In this document: positions 25,630 to 34,088 of the stretch, in pieces
Layout of the letters: each line of letters opens with the position of its first letter
How positions within the stretch are numbered: position 1 is the stretch's first letter
Source of the DNA: VFKI01 sp033762075
GTDB taxonomy: Bacteria > Pseudomonadota > Gammaproteobacteria > DSM-16500
DNA length: 64,000 nucleotides
Direction: 5' to 3'
NCBI GenBank assembly: GCA_033762075.1
Contig: JANRLY010000035.1
Location: 38,964-102,963, forward strand
Translations under genes and position numbers: made by a program
The notes under the pieces: model-generated
Database searches by the model: none
The model's input: only the letters and a program-made list of their open reading frames with translations
Told to the model about the DNA's origin: nothing

Positions 25630-28140
25630 ATGTTTTCCAAAAAAATGCTTGGTATTGTTGGTGGTTTCGTAGTAATCGTTTTATTTGCGTCTATTATTTA
25701 TATTTTTGCGTCCCATCCAAATAAATCAAATAGTGACTCACCAAGCGTGCCCCCTCAACAGGTAATGCAGTCTTCATCGAATGAAAACAATAACCCAACA
25801 GATGGCTCAGTGTTACCTTATCCACCAGCAGCGTTTCGTGGGCATGTTGAACTCTCTGCAAAAGATTCGACACCTGATTTTCCGAAAGCGATCAAAGCAC
25901 CAGCCGGTGCACCCAATATTTTAATTATCTTATTAGATGACGTTGGATTTGGCGCGACGAGTACATTTGGTGGGCCAATCGATACACCGACATTAAATTG
26001 GTTAGCAAAAAATGGATTACGTTATAATCGTTTTCATACAACAGCATTGTGCTCTCCTACACGCGCCGCTTTACTAACAGGAGATAACCATCATTCTGCA
26101 CACACAGGTACGATCATGGAAACCGGCACAGGTTTTCCAGGGTATGACACCCTCATGGGAAAAGATACAGCAACCGTTGCGCAAATTCTTCGATATAACG
26201 GTTGGAATACTGCATGGTTTGGAAAAAATCACAATGTGCCTGATTGGGAATCCAGTCAAGCAGGGCCATTTGATCATTGGCCAACAAGTTTGGGCTTTGA
26301 TTATTTTTATGGATTTATTGGTGGGGATACGAATCAATGGCGCCCTGCACTTTACGAAGGCACAAAACCTATCGAACCCTACTTGGGAAATCCAAACTAC
26401 AATTTAGATTATGATCTTGCTGATCAAGCGATTCATTACATCGAAATGCAAAAAGCTGTTGCACCTGATAAACCATTTTTTGTTTACTATGCGCCTGGTG
26501 CAACGCATGCGCCGCATCAACCTCGATCTGAGTGGATTAGCAAATACAAAGGTAAATTTGACCAAGGTTGGGATAAAGTTCGCGAAGAAACATTCGCACA
26601 ACAAAAAAAATTGGGCATCATTCCAGCGGACACTGAATTAACACCACGTCAAAAAGATATTCCTGCTTGGGACTCGTTAACTCCCGATCAAAAACGTCTT
26701 TATGCACACATGATGGAAGTGTACGCGGGATTTTTAGAGCAAACAGATTACAATGTGGGTCGTATCATTGAAGCACTCAAAAAATTAAATCAACTCGACA
26801 ACACAATCATCATTTATATGGTGGGTGATAACGGTGCAAGTGCTGAAGGTAGTTTACAGGGCTTGCTGAATGAAATGACTTTCTTCAATGGTATTCCAGA
26901 AGATTATAATAATGTTCTCGCTCACATGAATGAAATTGGAAGTTGGAAAACCTACAATCATTATCCTGTCGGTTGGGCGTGGGCAATGGTTTCACCTTTT
27001 CAATGGGAAAAACAAATTGCTTCTCACTTTGGCGGTACGCGCAATGGTCTTGTGATTTATTGGCCGAAAAAAATTAAAGATCAAGGCGGTATTCGTTCAC
27101 AGTTCGCACATGTTATCGACATCACACCAACGATATTGGATGTCACGGGTGTTAAAGCGCCTTACATGGTGGATGGTGTTGCACAAAAACCCATGGAAGG
27201 AATGAGTTTGGCTTATACATTTAATCATCCGAAAGCGCCATCTGTGCATCGCACGCAATACTTCGAAATGATTGGAAATCGTGCGATATACAATGATGGT
27301 TGGGTCGCTGCAACAACACCAACTTGCGCACCCTGGATACCTACTTGTCCTGAAGTTGATCCAATCACTGGTTATAACTGGGAGCTTTATAATACCAACA
27401 ATGATTTTAGTGAAGCGAAAGATCTTGCAACACAATATCCTGATAAATTAAAAGCATTACAATTATTATTTTATGCGCAAGCAGCAAAATATAATGTATT
27501 GCCCATTGATAATAGTAAAGTTGCACGCCTTGATCCTGCGAGTCGTCCAAGTCTCACGCGCGGTATCAATTCATTTACTTATTATGATGGCATGATACGT
27601 ATTCCAGAAGGTGCGGCACCTGATATAAAAAATAAATCATTTAGCATAACCGCTGATGTTGAAATTCCTGACAAAGGTGCTCAGGGAATCATCATTACGC
27701 AGGGTGGATTATTTGCAGGTTGGGCATTGTATCTGCAAAATGATAAACCCGTTTTCTATTATAATTTAGCGGATGTTAAGCATTTTGAAATTGCTTCAAA
27801 AGAAAATATGACAGCGGGCAAACATACCATTGTATTTAATTTTAAATACGATGGTGGCGGCATTGGTAAAGGCGGGACTGGCACGCTTTTAGTGGATGGA
27901 AAACAAGTGGCTCAAGGTCGCATTGAGCAAACGCTTCCGATTCGCATGTCGCTTGATGAAGGCTTGGATGTTGGTTTAGATACAGGCACGCCGGTGAATT
28001 TATCTTACGATGTTCCGTTTAAATTTACAGGTAAAATTGATAAGGTGGTTGTTAAAATAGAACCTGTATCGAAAGAAGATGCGAAAGCAGTAGATGATGC
28101 GACAAAGAAAAGTCAGGCAATCGATACGATTAATCAGTAA
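25630..28140 (+). CDS. membrane-anchored arylsulfatase (type I sulfatase)
   Basis: An 836-residue alkaline-phosphatase-superfamily sulfatase that hydrolyses sulfate esters. The N-terminal segment, residues 8-27, is a signal anchor, so the enzyme faces the periplasm. Metal-binding DD is at 103-104 (ILLDDVGFG). The formylglycine motif is C141SPTR with AALLTG after it, so activation needs a formylglycine-generating enzyme that is not in this window. GDNGASAEG supplies further metal ligands. The C-terminal ~200 residues resemble a LamG/jelly-roll domain. It stands alone between unrelated genes. The natural sulfate ester is unknown; sulfated host glycans are one possibility. Confidence 0.92.
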   Translation: MFSKKMLGIVGGFVVIVLFASIIYIFASHPNKSNSDSPSVPPQQVMQSSSNENNNPTDGSVLPYPPAAFRGHVELSAKDSTPDFPKAIKAPAGAPNILIILLDDVGFGATSTFGGPIDTPTLNWLAKNGLRYNRFHTTALCSPTRAALLTGDNHHSAHTGTIMETGTGFPGYDTLMGKDTATVAQILRYNGWNTAWFGKNHNVPDWESSQAGPFDHWPTSLGFDYFYGFIGGDTNQWRPALYEGTKPIEPYLGNPNYNLDYDLADQAIHYIEMQKAVAPDKPFFVYYAPGATHAPHQPRSEWISKYKGKFDQGWDKVREETFAQQKKLGIIPADTELTPRQKDIPAWDSLTPDQKRLYAHMMEVYAGFLEQTDYNVGRIIEALKKLNQLDNTIIIYMVGDNGASAEGSLQGLLNEMTFFNGIPEDYNNVLAHMNEIGSWKTYNHYPVGWAWAMVSPFQWEKQIASHFGGTRNGLVIYWPKKIKDQGGIRSQFAHVIDITPTILDVTGVKAPYMVDGVAQKPMEGMSLAYTFNHPKAPSVHRTQYFEMIGNRAIYNDGWVAATTPTCAPWIPTCPEVDPITGYNWELYNTNNDFSEAKDLATQYPDKLKALQLLFYAQAAKYNVLPIDNSKVARLDPASRPSLTRGINSFTYYDGMIRIPEGAAPDIKNKSFSITADVEIPDKGAQGIIITQGGLFAGWALYLQNDKPVFYYNLADVKHFEIASKENMTAGKHTIVFNFKYDGGGIGKGGTGTLLVDGKQVAQGRIEQTLPIRMSLDEGLDVGLDTGTPVNLSYDVPFKFTGKIDKVVVKIEPVSKEDAKAVDDATKKSQAIDTINQ

Positions 28141-28211
28141 AGGATGTTTTTACACCCAATGCGTTGTCTGCACTATCGCACTCGACATAAGGCGCATTCA
28201 TGCGGATCAAT

Positions 28212-29369
28212 TTAGTTGAGTTCTTGCATATTAGCTAAGCTTAATGCAGTGACATTTTGCGCAAGTGGATAATTTTCTTTTCCAGCATGAATAATATAAA
28301 CATGAGAAAGTTTTAAATCTTCGAGCGCAATTTGAATTGAACGTGTTATTGTGGGTGCAGTGGTTCTTTTGAACTCAAATCCTAAGCGAGTGTTGCCGCG
28401 AAAAATCACTAAATCTATTTCTGCTTCTGTATAAGTTCTCCAATAAAAAGCTTCTTCTTCAGGTACATTAAGTTGAGATAGGACACACTGTATTGCAAAT
28501 CCTTCCCATGAAGCACCTACTTTTGGATGACTTTCTAAATCTTCTTGATTATTAAGATTTAATAAAGTGTGTAACAAACCAGAGTCATTTAAATAAATTT
28601 TAGGCGCTTTAACTTGTCTTTTTGAAATATTTTCCCGCCATGGGGCTAGTTGTTTCACAATAAATGTAGATGACAAAATATCAAGATAATGCCGAACTGT
28701 TTTATCAGTCATGCCAAATGCGCGTGCAAATTCAGAGGCATTCCAAGTTTGGCCATGATAATGCGCAAGCATCATCCAAAATCGTCGCATTGTGATCGCA
28801 GGAATTTGAATACCCAATTGTGGTAAATCGCGTTCCAGAAATGTTCGAATAAAGTTTTGTCGCCACTCAACGCTGTCAGATTGCGTGTGCGCCAGATAAG
28901 CACGAGGAAACCCGCCCCGTAACCATAATGGGTTGAGATGTTCTGCGCCAATTTCTTGTAACGAAAATCCTGAGATTTCAAGGTAAGCAATGCGTCCTGC
29001 GAGTGACTCGGAAGTCTGTCTTAATAATGTGTGTGAGGCGCTCCCTAGCACTAAAAATTTACGGTTAACACCCGGCTCATCTGCCAGTACACGCAGTATT
29101 TTGAATAGGTTAGATTGATGTTGAATTTCATCGATCACAATCAGTCCACGTAAAGATTGTAATGTCAGCATGGGGTCGGCTAAGCGTGCAAGGGAAGTAG
29201 GATTTTCGAGATCAAAATAAGTGACGTTTTCATCATAAGACGCAGCAATAGCTCGCGCCAGAGTAGTTTTCCCTACCTGACGTGGGCCCACTAAGGCTAC
29301 GACGGGGAAATTTGATATTAGGTGTTTGATATTATTATAATATTTATCTCTTTGGATTTTAGGCTGCAT
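28212..29369 (-). CDS. AAA-family ATPase with DUF4143 domain
   Basis: A 385-residue protein of the AAA_14/DUF4143 type. Walker A is VGPRQVGKTTLARA, Walker B is LIVIDEIQHQ, followed by FLVLGSASHTLLRQTSESLAGR. The second half has a winged-helix-like part (WNASEFARAFGMTDKTVRHYLDIL) and a nuclease-like end (AFYWRTYTEAEIDLVIFRGN) typical of DUF4143. The role of the family is unsettled. It is a single-gene unit with a large palindrome just upstream of its start. Confidence 0.88.
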   Translation of the reverse strand: MQPKIQRDKYYNNIKHLISNFPVVALVGPRQVGKTTLARAIAASYDENVTYFDLENPTSLARLADPMLTLQSLRGLIVIDEIQHQSNLFKILRVLADEPGVNRKFLVLGSASHTLLRQTSESLAGRIAYLEISGFSLQEIGAEHLNPLWLRGGFPRAYLAHTQSDSVEWRQNFIRTFLERDLPQLGIQIPAITMRRFWMMLAHYHGQTWNASEFARAFGMTDKTVRHYLDILSSTFIVKQLAPWRENISKRQVKAPKIYLNDSGLLHTLLNLNNQEDLESHPKVGASWEGFAIQCVLSQLNVPEEEAFYWRTYTEAEIDLVIFRGNTRLGFEFKRTTAPTITRSIQIALEDLKLSHVYIIHAGKENYPLAQNVTALSLANMQELN

Positions 29370-29375
29370 TGCGAT

Positions 29376-29418
29376 TATCCTTGAATATTCGTATATTGTA
29401 TCCGAATATTCAAGGATA
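29376..29418. promoter_or_regulatory. 16-bp inverted repeat upstream of the AAA/DUF4143 gene
   Basis: tatccttgaatattcg (29376-29391) and its perfect reverse complement (29403-29418) flank an 11-base AT-rich centre. The near arm ends 7 bases before the start codon, so it overlaps the ribosome binding region and probably the promoter. It could be an autoregulatory operator or an RNA hairpin that hides the start. Confidence 0.65.
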
Positions 29419-29436
29419 GTGCAATCATGCCCTGAA

Positions 29437-30075
29437 TCATACCCAATACGTTGTTTTGACCATCACAGCTGACATGAACTGCATTAATTTTTTAATGGGA
29501 CTAGGTAAATGTGCGGCGCCTGCCTCAACGGCGTGATCACGATGTTCGCCTTCATCGATTTGCATTTGTTTTAAAATCGCATGACTGCGTTGATCGGTGT
29601 TAGGAATTTCATTGAGATGTTTGTCTAAATGTTTCATCACTTGTGTTTCTGTTTCTGCTAAAAAACCCAGGCTCCAACGGTCACCTGCAATACCTGCAGT
29701 GACACCTATCATGAATGAGCCAGCATACCAAAAAGGGGTTAATAAACTTTTGCGACTGCCAAGTTCAAATAATCGTTGTGTACACCAGGCTAAATGATCA
29801 CCCTCTTCGATGGCTGCAGCAGCAAAATTGGCACGCAATGTTTGACTGCGCGATGTCCAACTTTGTCCATGATATAACCCTTGTGCAGAAACTTCGCCGG
29901 CATGATTGATGCGCATACAGGCTGCCGCATGTTTTTGTTCAACAGGTGTCATCTCAGCTTCTGGTAAACGGGCAGCAGGATATTCGCGTGCTGTGGTGCG
30001 GGGATTATTTTGTACGGCACGTAGCGCATCATCGAGTGCGAGGCACATTTGATCCATTATTGAATAATTCCGCAT
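29437..30075 (-). CDS. coq7: COQ7-type demethoxyubiquinol hydroxylase
   Basis: A 212-residue di-iron carboxylate hydroxylase that performs the C6 hydroxylation of demethoxyubiquinol. Iron ligands are visible in RINHAGEVSAQ, EEGDHLAW, ETETQVMKHLD and DEGEHRDHA (two ExxH-type pairs plus single Glu). The mitochondrial-type COQ7 replaces the flavin enzyme UbiF used by E. coli. aggaaaaatct precedes the ATG at 30075. It stands apart from the ubiE-J-B genes at the left of the window. Confidence 0.93.
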   Translation of the reverse strand: MRNYSIMDQMCLALDDALRAVQNNPRTTAREYPAARLPEAEMTPVEQKHAAACMRINHAGEVSAQGLYHGQSWTSRSQTLRANFAAAAIEEGDHLAWCTQRLFELGSRKSLLTPFWYAGSFMIGVTAGIAGDRWSLGFLAETETQVMKHLDKHLNEIPNTDQRSHAILKQMQIDEGEHRDHAVEAGAAHLPSPIKKLMQFMSAVMVKTTYWV

Positions 30076-30099
30076 AGATTTTTCCTAATATTTGTTACA

Positions 30100-31263
30100 A
30101 TGCGCGCCATGACAAAATTCGAAACACAGTTGATTAAAAAACATCCTACTTTGCCTGCGCGCGTAACACGCATTTTAACACCGCATGGGGAGGTTATGAC
30201 ACCTGCTTTTATGCCGGTGGGGACACGTGCGTTTGTGAATCACATGACGCCTGAAGATCTCAAATCAGCTGGCAGTCAAATCATTCTTGGCGGTAATACT
30301 TATCATATGCTCTGTGCGCCCGGTTTAGAGATGATTCAAGCCATGGGTGGGATGCATCGCATGATGGATTGGCAAGGGCCAATGTTGACGGATAGCGGCG
30401 GATTTCAAGTGTTTAGTTTGTCAAAAAACGGTAAGCTCTGTCGTATCGATGAAGAAGGTGCGCATTTTCGTCACCCACTCACCCATCAAGTCACACATCT
30501 CACGCCAGAAACATCGATTCAAGCACAAAAAGTCATTGGCGCAGATATTATTATGGTGTTTGATGAATGCACGCCAGAAGATGGTGGCCGCATCGCGGCT
30601 GAAAATGCATTCACGCGCACGCATCGCTGGTTACACGAATCCATCGAGTCACATTTGCGTAAAACAACTTCTGCGTATGGTTTTGAGCAAGCATTATTCG
30701 GCATTATTCAAGGCGGTAGTTTTCGAGATTTACGTGAAAAAAGTACTGCTGAAATTGTCGCGTCACCCGTCGATGGTATTGCAATTGGCGGAGAAGTGAT
30801 TGGGTTTGATATGCAAAAAACCGCTGAAATCATCGATTGGGTGCGACCTTTGCTGCCAGAAAATAAATCGCGTTACACGATGGGTGTCGGTCTCAGACCA
30901 CAAGATTTAATCGATGTCGTTGCAAAAGGCATAGACATATTTGACTGTGTCGCGCCAACGCGTAATGCAAGACACGGTGCATTGTATTGCGGAAAAATTG
31001 TTGAAGAAAATAATTGGTGTCGTTTTGAAGGCGAAACAGAAACGGGTCATATTCTAATTAAAAAAGCGATTTATGCGCGCGATGAAAATCCTATCATGGA
31101 AGATTGTAAATGTTATACATGCAAGCATTTTTCACGTGCTTATATGCATTTTTTATTTAAACAAAAAGCAGCGTTATTTTCACATCTTGCTTGTATTCAC
31201 AATGTGGCAGTGATGCACGCTGTGTGTGAAAAGATGCGGCAAATGATAAGCCTCTCTCTTTGA
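30100..31263 (+). CDS. tgt: queuine tRNA-ribosyltransferase
   Basis: Tgt, 387 residues, exchanges guanine-34 for the queuosine precursor in tRNAs with GUN anticodons. Seen: LTDSGGFQVFSL with the catalytic Asp, FDECTP, FGIIQGG, the nucleophile region GIDIFDCVAPTRNARHG and the zinc site DCKCYTCKHFSRAYMHFL followed by a distal His. The GG loop reads AIGGEVIGFDM, not the common GGLSVGE. There is another ATG three codons in (30109); neither has a clear ribosome binding site. It diverges from coq7 with only 24 bases between the starts. Confidence 0.95.
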   Translation: MRAMTKFETQLIKKHPTLPARVTRILTPHGEVMTPAFMPVGTRAFVNHMTPEDLKSAGSQIILGGNTYHMLCAPGLEMIQAMGGMHRMMDWQGPMLTDSGGFQVFSLSKNGKLCRIDEEGAHFRHPLTHQVTHLTPETSIQAQKVIGADIIMVFDECTPEDGGRIAAENAFTRTHRWLHESIESHLRKTTSAYGFEQALFGIIQGGSFRDLREKSTAEIVASPVDGIAIGGEVIGFDMQKTAEIIDWVRPLLPENKSRYTMGVGLRPQDLIDVVAKGIDIFDCVAPTRNARHGALYCGKIVEENNWCRFEGETETGHILIKKAIYARDENPIMEDCKCYTCKHFSRAYMHFLFKQKAALFSHLACIHNVAVMHAVCEKMRQMISLSL

Positions 31264-31265
31264 AA

Positions 31266-31494
31266 AATTAGAGAACCACGTAAGCTTCCCCTTTTGAAAC
31301 TGGGATGCTAAAAAACTTCCCCCTTTGAAAAAGGGGGATTGAGGGGGATTTATCAAAAAGCATTTTATAAAAATCCCTCCTACCTCCCTTTTTCAAAGGG
31401 AGAAAAAAGGCTCCTATCACCTACTTCTCATTTTCAAAGGGAGAAAATAGGCTCCTATCACCTACCTCCCTTTTTCAAAGGGAGAAAAAAGTTA
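31266..31494. repeat. cluster of ccctttgaaaaagggg repeats
   Basis: Left part has agcttccccttttgaaact and ccctttgaaaaagggggatt then gaggggga. After a short centre (tatcaaaaagcattttataa), three copies of ctccctttttcaaagggaga-type sequence run in the opposite sense, spaced by cacctac. The block lies between the convergent tgt and rhodanese genes and may serve as a terminator for both. Confidence 0.85.
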
Positions 31495-31794
31495 TCCAAT
31501 CTCTCTCTGCCAAGCTGTCAATCCACCTCGCAAATTGTGAACATTTGTAAATCCTTGCTGAAGTAAATATTCACACGCGCGTGATGAACGACCGCCTCCT
31601 TGGCAATGTACAACAATCATGTCATCTCTTTTTAATTCATTGAGACGCATGGGTAATTCGTTTAGCGGAATGAGGTGTCCGCCTAAATTCGCGGTAGCAT
31701 ACTCATCTGGATTACGAACATCTAATAAGAAAAAGGTATCGCCTGCGTTTTTCATTGCTTCTAGTTCTTGAACTGTAATTTCAGGTAATGACAT
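31492..31794 (-). CDS. single-domain rhodanese-like protein
   Basis: A 100-residue rhodanese domain. DVRNPDEYATANLGGHLIPL and the active-site loop VVHCQGGGRSSRACEYL have the Cys and the Arg-Ser at its end. GFTNVHNLRGGLTAW closes the domain. It probably handles persulfide sulfur in the cytoplasm; the SUF operon lies 1.3 kb away, but no direct link is shown. Confidence 0.9.
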   Translation of the reverse strand: MSLPEITVQELEAMKNAGDTFFLLDVRNPDEYATANLGGHLIPLNELPMRLNELKRDDMIVVHCQGGGRSSRACEYLLQQGFTNVHNLRGGLTAWQREIG

Positions 31795-31878
31795 ATTTTT
31801 TGAACCCTCATTGGAATATTTGCCAGAACGGCCGCAAAATTATACGATACAAGCATACTATGAAAAAGGATTTTCAAT

Positions 31879-32319
31879 ATGCTACCAGCAGACTTACACC
31901 CAACTCTCGAAATTTTTGGCCGCGTGTTGATCGCATGTTTGCTCGGTGCACTGATAGGCTGGGAAAGAGAGCGACATGGGACTAACCGTTCTGCGGGTAT
32001 CCGCACTTACGGGGCGATTGCATTAGGCGCGTGTGTATTCGGAGTATTATCTATCAGCGTGCCAGGCTATGGTGCTGACCCATCTCGAGTGGCAGCGCAA
32101 ATCGTCAGTGGCGTGGGTTTCCTCGGTGGCGGCGTGATTTTTCGGAAAGAAAACTCTGTCAGCGGTTTGACTACTGCCGCGACCTTATGGGCAACGGCTG
32201 CAGTCGGTTTAGCTGTAGCTTTCGGGTTTTATCTCGTCAGCTTTTTAACTTCTTTACTGATCTATCTTATGCTTTATCTGCCGCGTTTGGCATGGTGGCG
32301 TCGTGTAACTGGGAAATAA
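31879..32319 (+). CDS. MgtC/SapB-family membrane protein
   Basis: A 146-residue inner-membrane protein with four to five hydrophobic helices. The family core is intact: RVLIACLLGALIGWERE, AGIRTYGAIALGAC, RVAAQIVSGVGFLGGGVIF and GLTTAATLWATAAVGLA. MgtC proteins aid survival inside macrophages and growth at low Mg2+ in several pathogens. The long C-terminal domain of Salmonella MgtC is absent. aaggattttcaat precedes the ATG. The 3' end overlaps grxD by 53 bases in convergent orientation. Confidence 0.88.
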   Translation: MLPADLHPTLEIFGRVLIACLLGALIGWERERHGTNRSAGIRTYGAIALGACVFGVLSISVPGYGADPSRVAAQIVSGVGFLGGGVIFRKENSVSGLTTAATLWATAAVGLAVAFGFYLVSFLTSLLIYLMLYLPRLAWWRRVTGK

Positions 32320-32614
32320 GATTTTGCAACTCACCTGTTTGATACATCTCAGTCATGATATCACTGCCACCAACGAACTCACCGTTGACGTACAACTGAG
32401 GAATTGTCGGCCATTCAGAAAAATCTTTGATGCCTTGACGGATGTCGGGATTTTCTAAAACATTCACATCTAAAAATTTTTGTACGCCAGATGCTTTTAG
32501 CAATTGAACTGCTTTCGCAGAAAATCCACATTGCGGAAATTGTGCGGTGCCTTTCATGTAGAGCACGACTGGATTATTACTGATTTGTTCACGGATAATG
32601 TTTTCAATAGTCAT
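32267..32614 (-). CDS. grxD: monothiol glutaredoxin (Grx4 type)
   Basis: A 115-residue CGFS glutaredoxin that binds and transfers [2Fe-2S] clusters. The active site is MKGTAQFPQCGFSAKAVQLL, with TIPQLYVNGEFVGGSDIMTEM for glutathione binding. The frame extends 8 codons further up, but gaggagattat directly before the ATG at 32614 marks the start. It lies just downstream of the SUF operon in the same orientation and fits as a cluster carrier. Confidence 0.94.
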   Translation of the reverse strand: MTIENIIREQISNNPVVLYMKGTAQFPQCGFSAKAVQLLKASGVQKFLDVNVLENPDIRQGIKDFSEWPTIPQLYVNGEFVGGSDIMTEMYQTGELQNLISQLHDATMPNAADKA

Positions 32615-32639
32615 ATAATCTCCTCTCTCAAAATACAAA

Positions 32640-32769
32640 AAACAACTTGTGGGTTGCTTTGTTCATTTTGCCTTGTTGATATGTAGGCAAATAAAGCGCA
32701 GCGAGCAGGATGCGAGCGAGCCATTGCCGCAATACAACAAGGCAAAAGTCTTGTTAGCATAAGTTGTTT
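32640..32769. repeat. 130-bp element with nested inverted repeats
   Basis: The outer arms aaacaactt (32640-32648) and aagttgttt (32761-32769) enclose inner arms ttttgccttgttg (32666-32678) and caacaaggcaaaa (32735-32747), all perfect. The centre is GC-richer (gcagcgagcaggatgcgagc). It fills the gap between sufT and grxD and could be a MITE, an RNA or an intergenic processing structure. Confidence 0.8.
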
Positions 32770-32777
32770 ACACTCAT

Positions 32778-33302
32778 TCACATCATACCTAATTGTAATT
32801 TCGCCACATCACTCATCATGTTGCGATCCCAAGGGGGATCAAAAACGAGTTCTACTTTTACGTCTGTCACTTCTTTGATGAGACGTATTTTTTGTTCGAC
32901 TTCTGCCACTAAAACGGGGCCCATGCCGCAGCCGACAGCAGTGAGTGTCATGCGAATATGCACTGCATTATTCTCGACGTTGCATTCATACACTAAACCT
33001 AAATCTACAATGTTGACGGGAATTTCAGGATCGAAGCATGTTTTTAATTGTGCCCAAATTTTTTCTTGCACACTGCCAGACATGGCGTTGATATCTTCTT
33101 CTTCCATGATGATCATGCCGAGGGCATCGCCATCTTTACCTGCAACGCGTACTAAATTCCCATTCACATAAACGGTGTATGCATTACCTAATGCTTGTGT
33201 AATATAAACTAACGATCCTTTTTGCAAAGTAATTTGCACGCCACTCGGAATGAGCAACGCTTCACATTCTCTTAATACTTCAATCGTGTCTTGTTTAAAC
33301 AT
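32778..33302 (-). CDS. sufT: Fe-S assembly protein SufT (DUF59/MIP18 family)
   Basis: A 174-residue protein. The C-terminal DUF59 domain has CFDPEIPVNIVDLGLVYE, RMTLTAVGCGMGPVLVAEVE and VELVFDPPWDRNMMSD, the motifs of MIP18-like Fe-S targeting factors. The N-terminal ~80 residues are the extra region found in SufT. The frame runs to 33344, but M15 (33302) lies just after the sufA stop and begins the family sequence. Last gene of the SUF operon. Confidence 0.9.
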   Translation of the reverse strand: MFKQDTIEVLRECEALLIPSGVQITLQKGSLVYITQALGNAYTVYVNGNLVRVAGKDGDALGMIIMEEEDINAMSGSVQEKIWAQLKTCFDPEIPVNIVDLGLVYECNVENNAVHIRMTLTAVGCGMGPVLVAEVEQKIRLIKEVTDVKVELVFDPPWDRNMMSDVAKLQLGMM

Positions 33303-33313
33303 GTGATGGTTCT

Positions 33314-33643
33314 CTAAATCGTAAAACTCTCGCCACATCCACAACGATCTTTTTCATTGGGATTGAGATAAATTAATTTTTTTTCAATTTTGTCAACGTG
33401 CAAATCAATCATTAAACCATTTAAAAGAGGTTCAGCTAGCGGATCAATGTAAACCGGCAAGCCATCTTGTGCTAAATAGTGAATATCATTTTCCATTCCG
33501 GTTTCTACAAACTTGGGTTGATACGCAAAACCAGAGCACCCTGTCTTTTTAATAGATAGCCGAAATGCTTTCGCATTGTGTTCTTTTATCATTTGGCTAC
33601 GAATATATTTTAATGCAGCATCAGTAATTGTGACGGGATTCAT
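33314..33643 (-). CDS. sufA: A-type Fe-S carrier (SufA/ErpA/IscA family)
   Basis: A 109-residue HesB-like protein with the three cluster-binding cysteines: one in KKTGCSGFAYQPKF and two in DRCGCGESF. The start was set at 33643, behind agaggcttaat; the 11 extra codons upstream overlap sufU. Position in the SUF operon supports SufA, although sequence alone does not separate it from ErpA. Confidence 0.92.
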   Translation of the reverse strand: MNPVTITDAALKYIRSQMIKEHNAKAFRLSIKKTGCSGFAYQPKFVETGMENDIHYLAQDGLPVYIDPLAEPLLNGLMIDLHVDKIEKKLIYLNPNEKDRCGCGESFTI

Positions 33644-33644
33644 A

Positions 33645-34088
33645 TTAAGCCTCTGTCGAAACCACTTTTGATTCATGAGATAACATGGCTAATAACGTGT
33701 GCCATGCGAGAGTGGCGCATTTTACGCGCGCAGGAAATTCACGTACCCCGGCAAAAATAGCCAATTTGCCAAGAGAATCGGAAGTTGTGCCTTCTGTGAT
33801 GAGCGCATGAAAATCTTCAAATATTTTTTTAGCGTCAATAATACTTTTATTGTGCAGACATTCTGTCATCAAAGAAGCAGAAGCCATTGAGATGGCGCAC
33901 CCTTTTCCGGTAAAAGAAATTTTTTTCAAGTGATTGTTAGATTTTTCAGCGTATAAAAAAAGATGATCACCACATAAAGGATTAAAACCTTCTTGCTGAC
34001 AATTGGCTTCAGGCATTTCACCATGATTACGTGGATGACGACCGTGATCTAAAATGACGGATTGATACAATTCGCGTAAATCACTCAT
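33645..34088 (-). CDS. sufU: SufU-type Fe-S scaffold / sulfur-transfer protein
   Basis: A 147-residue IscU-like fold of the SufU class. The three metal-ligand cysteines are in FNPLCGDHL, GKGCAISMASASLM and VKCATLAWHTL, and the SufU-specific insertion lies between the last two. SufU accepts persulfide sulfur from SufS. Its start overlaps the sufS stop by 4 bases. No SufE is seen in the operon, so SufU probably serves that role. Confidence 0.93.
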   Translation of the reverse strand: MSDLRELYQSVILDHGRHPRNHGEMPEANCQQEGFNPLCGDHLFLYAEKSNNHLKKISFTGKGCAISMASASLMTECLHNKSIIDAKKIFEDFHALITEGTTSDSLGKLAIFAGVREFPARVKCATLAWHTLLAMLSHESKVVSTEA

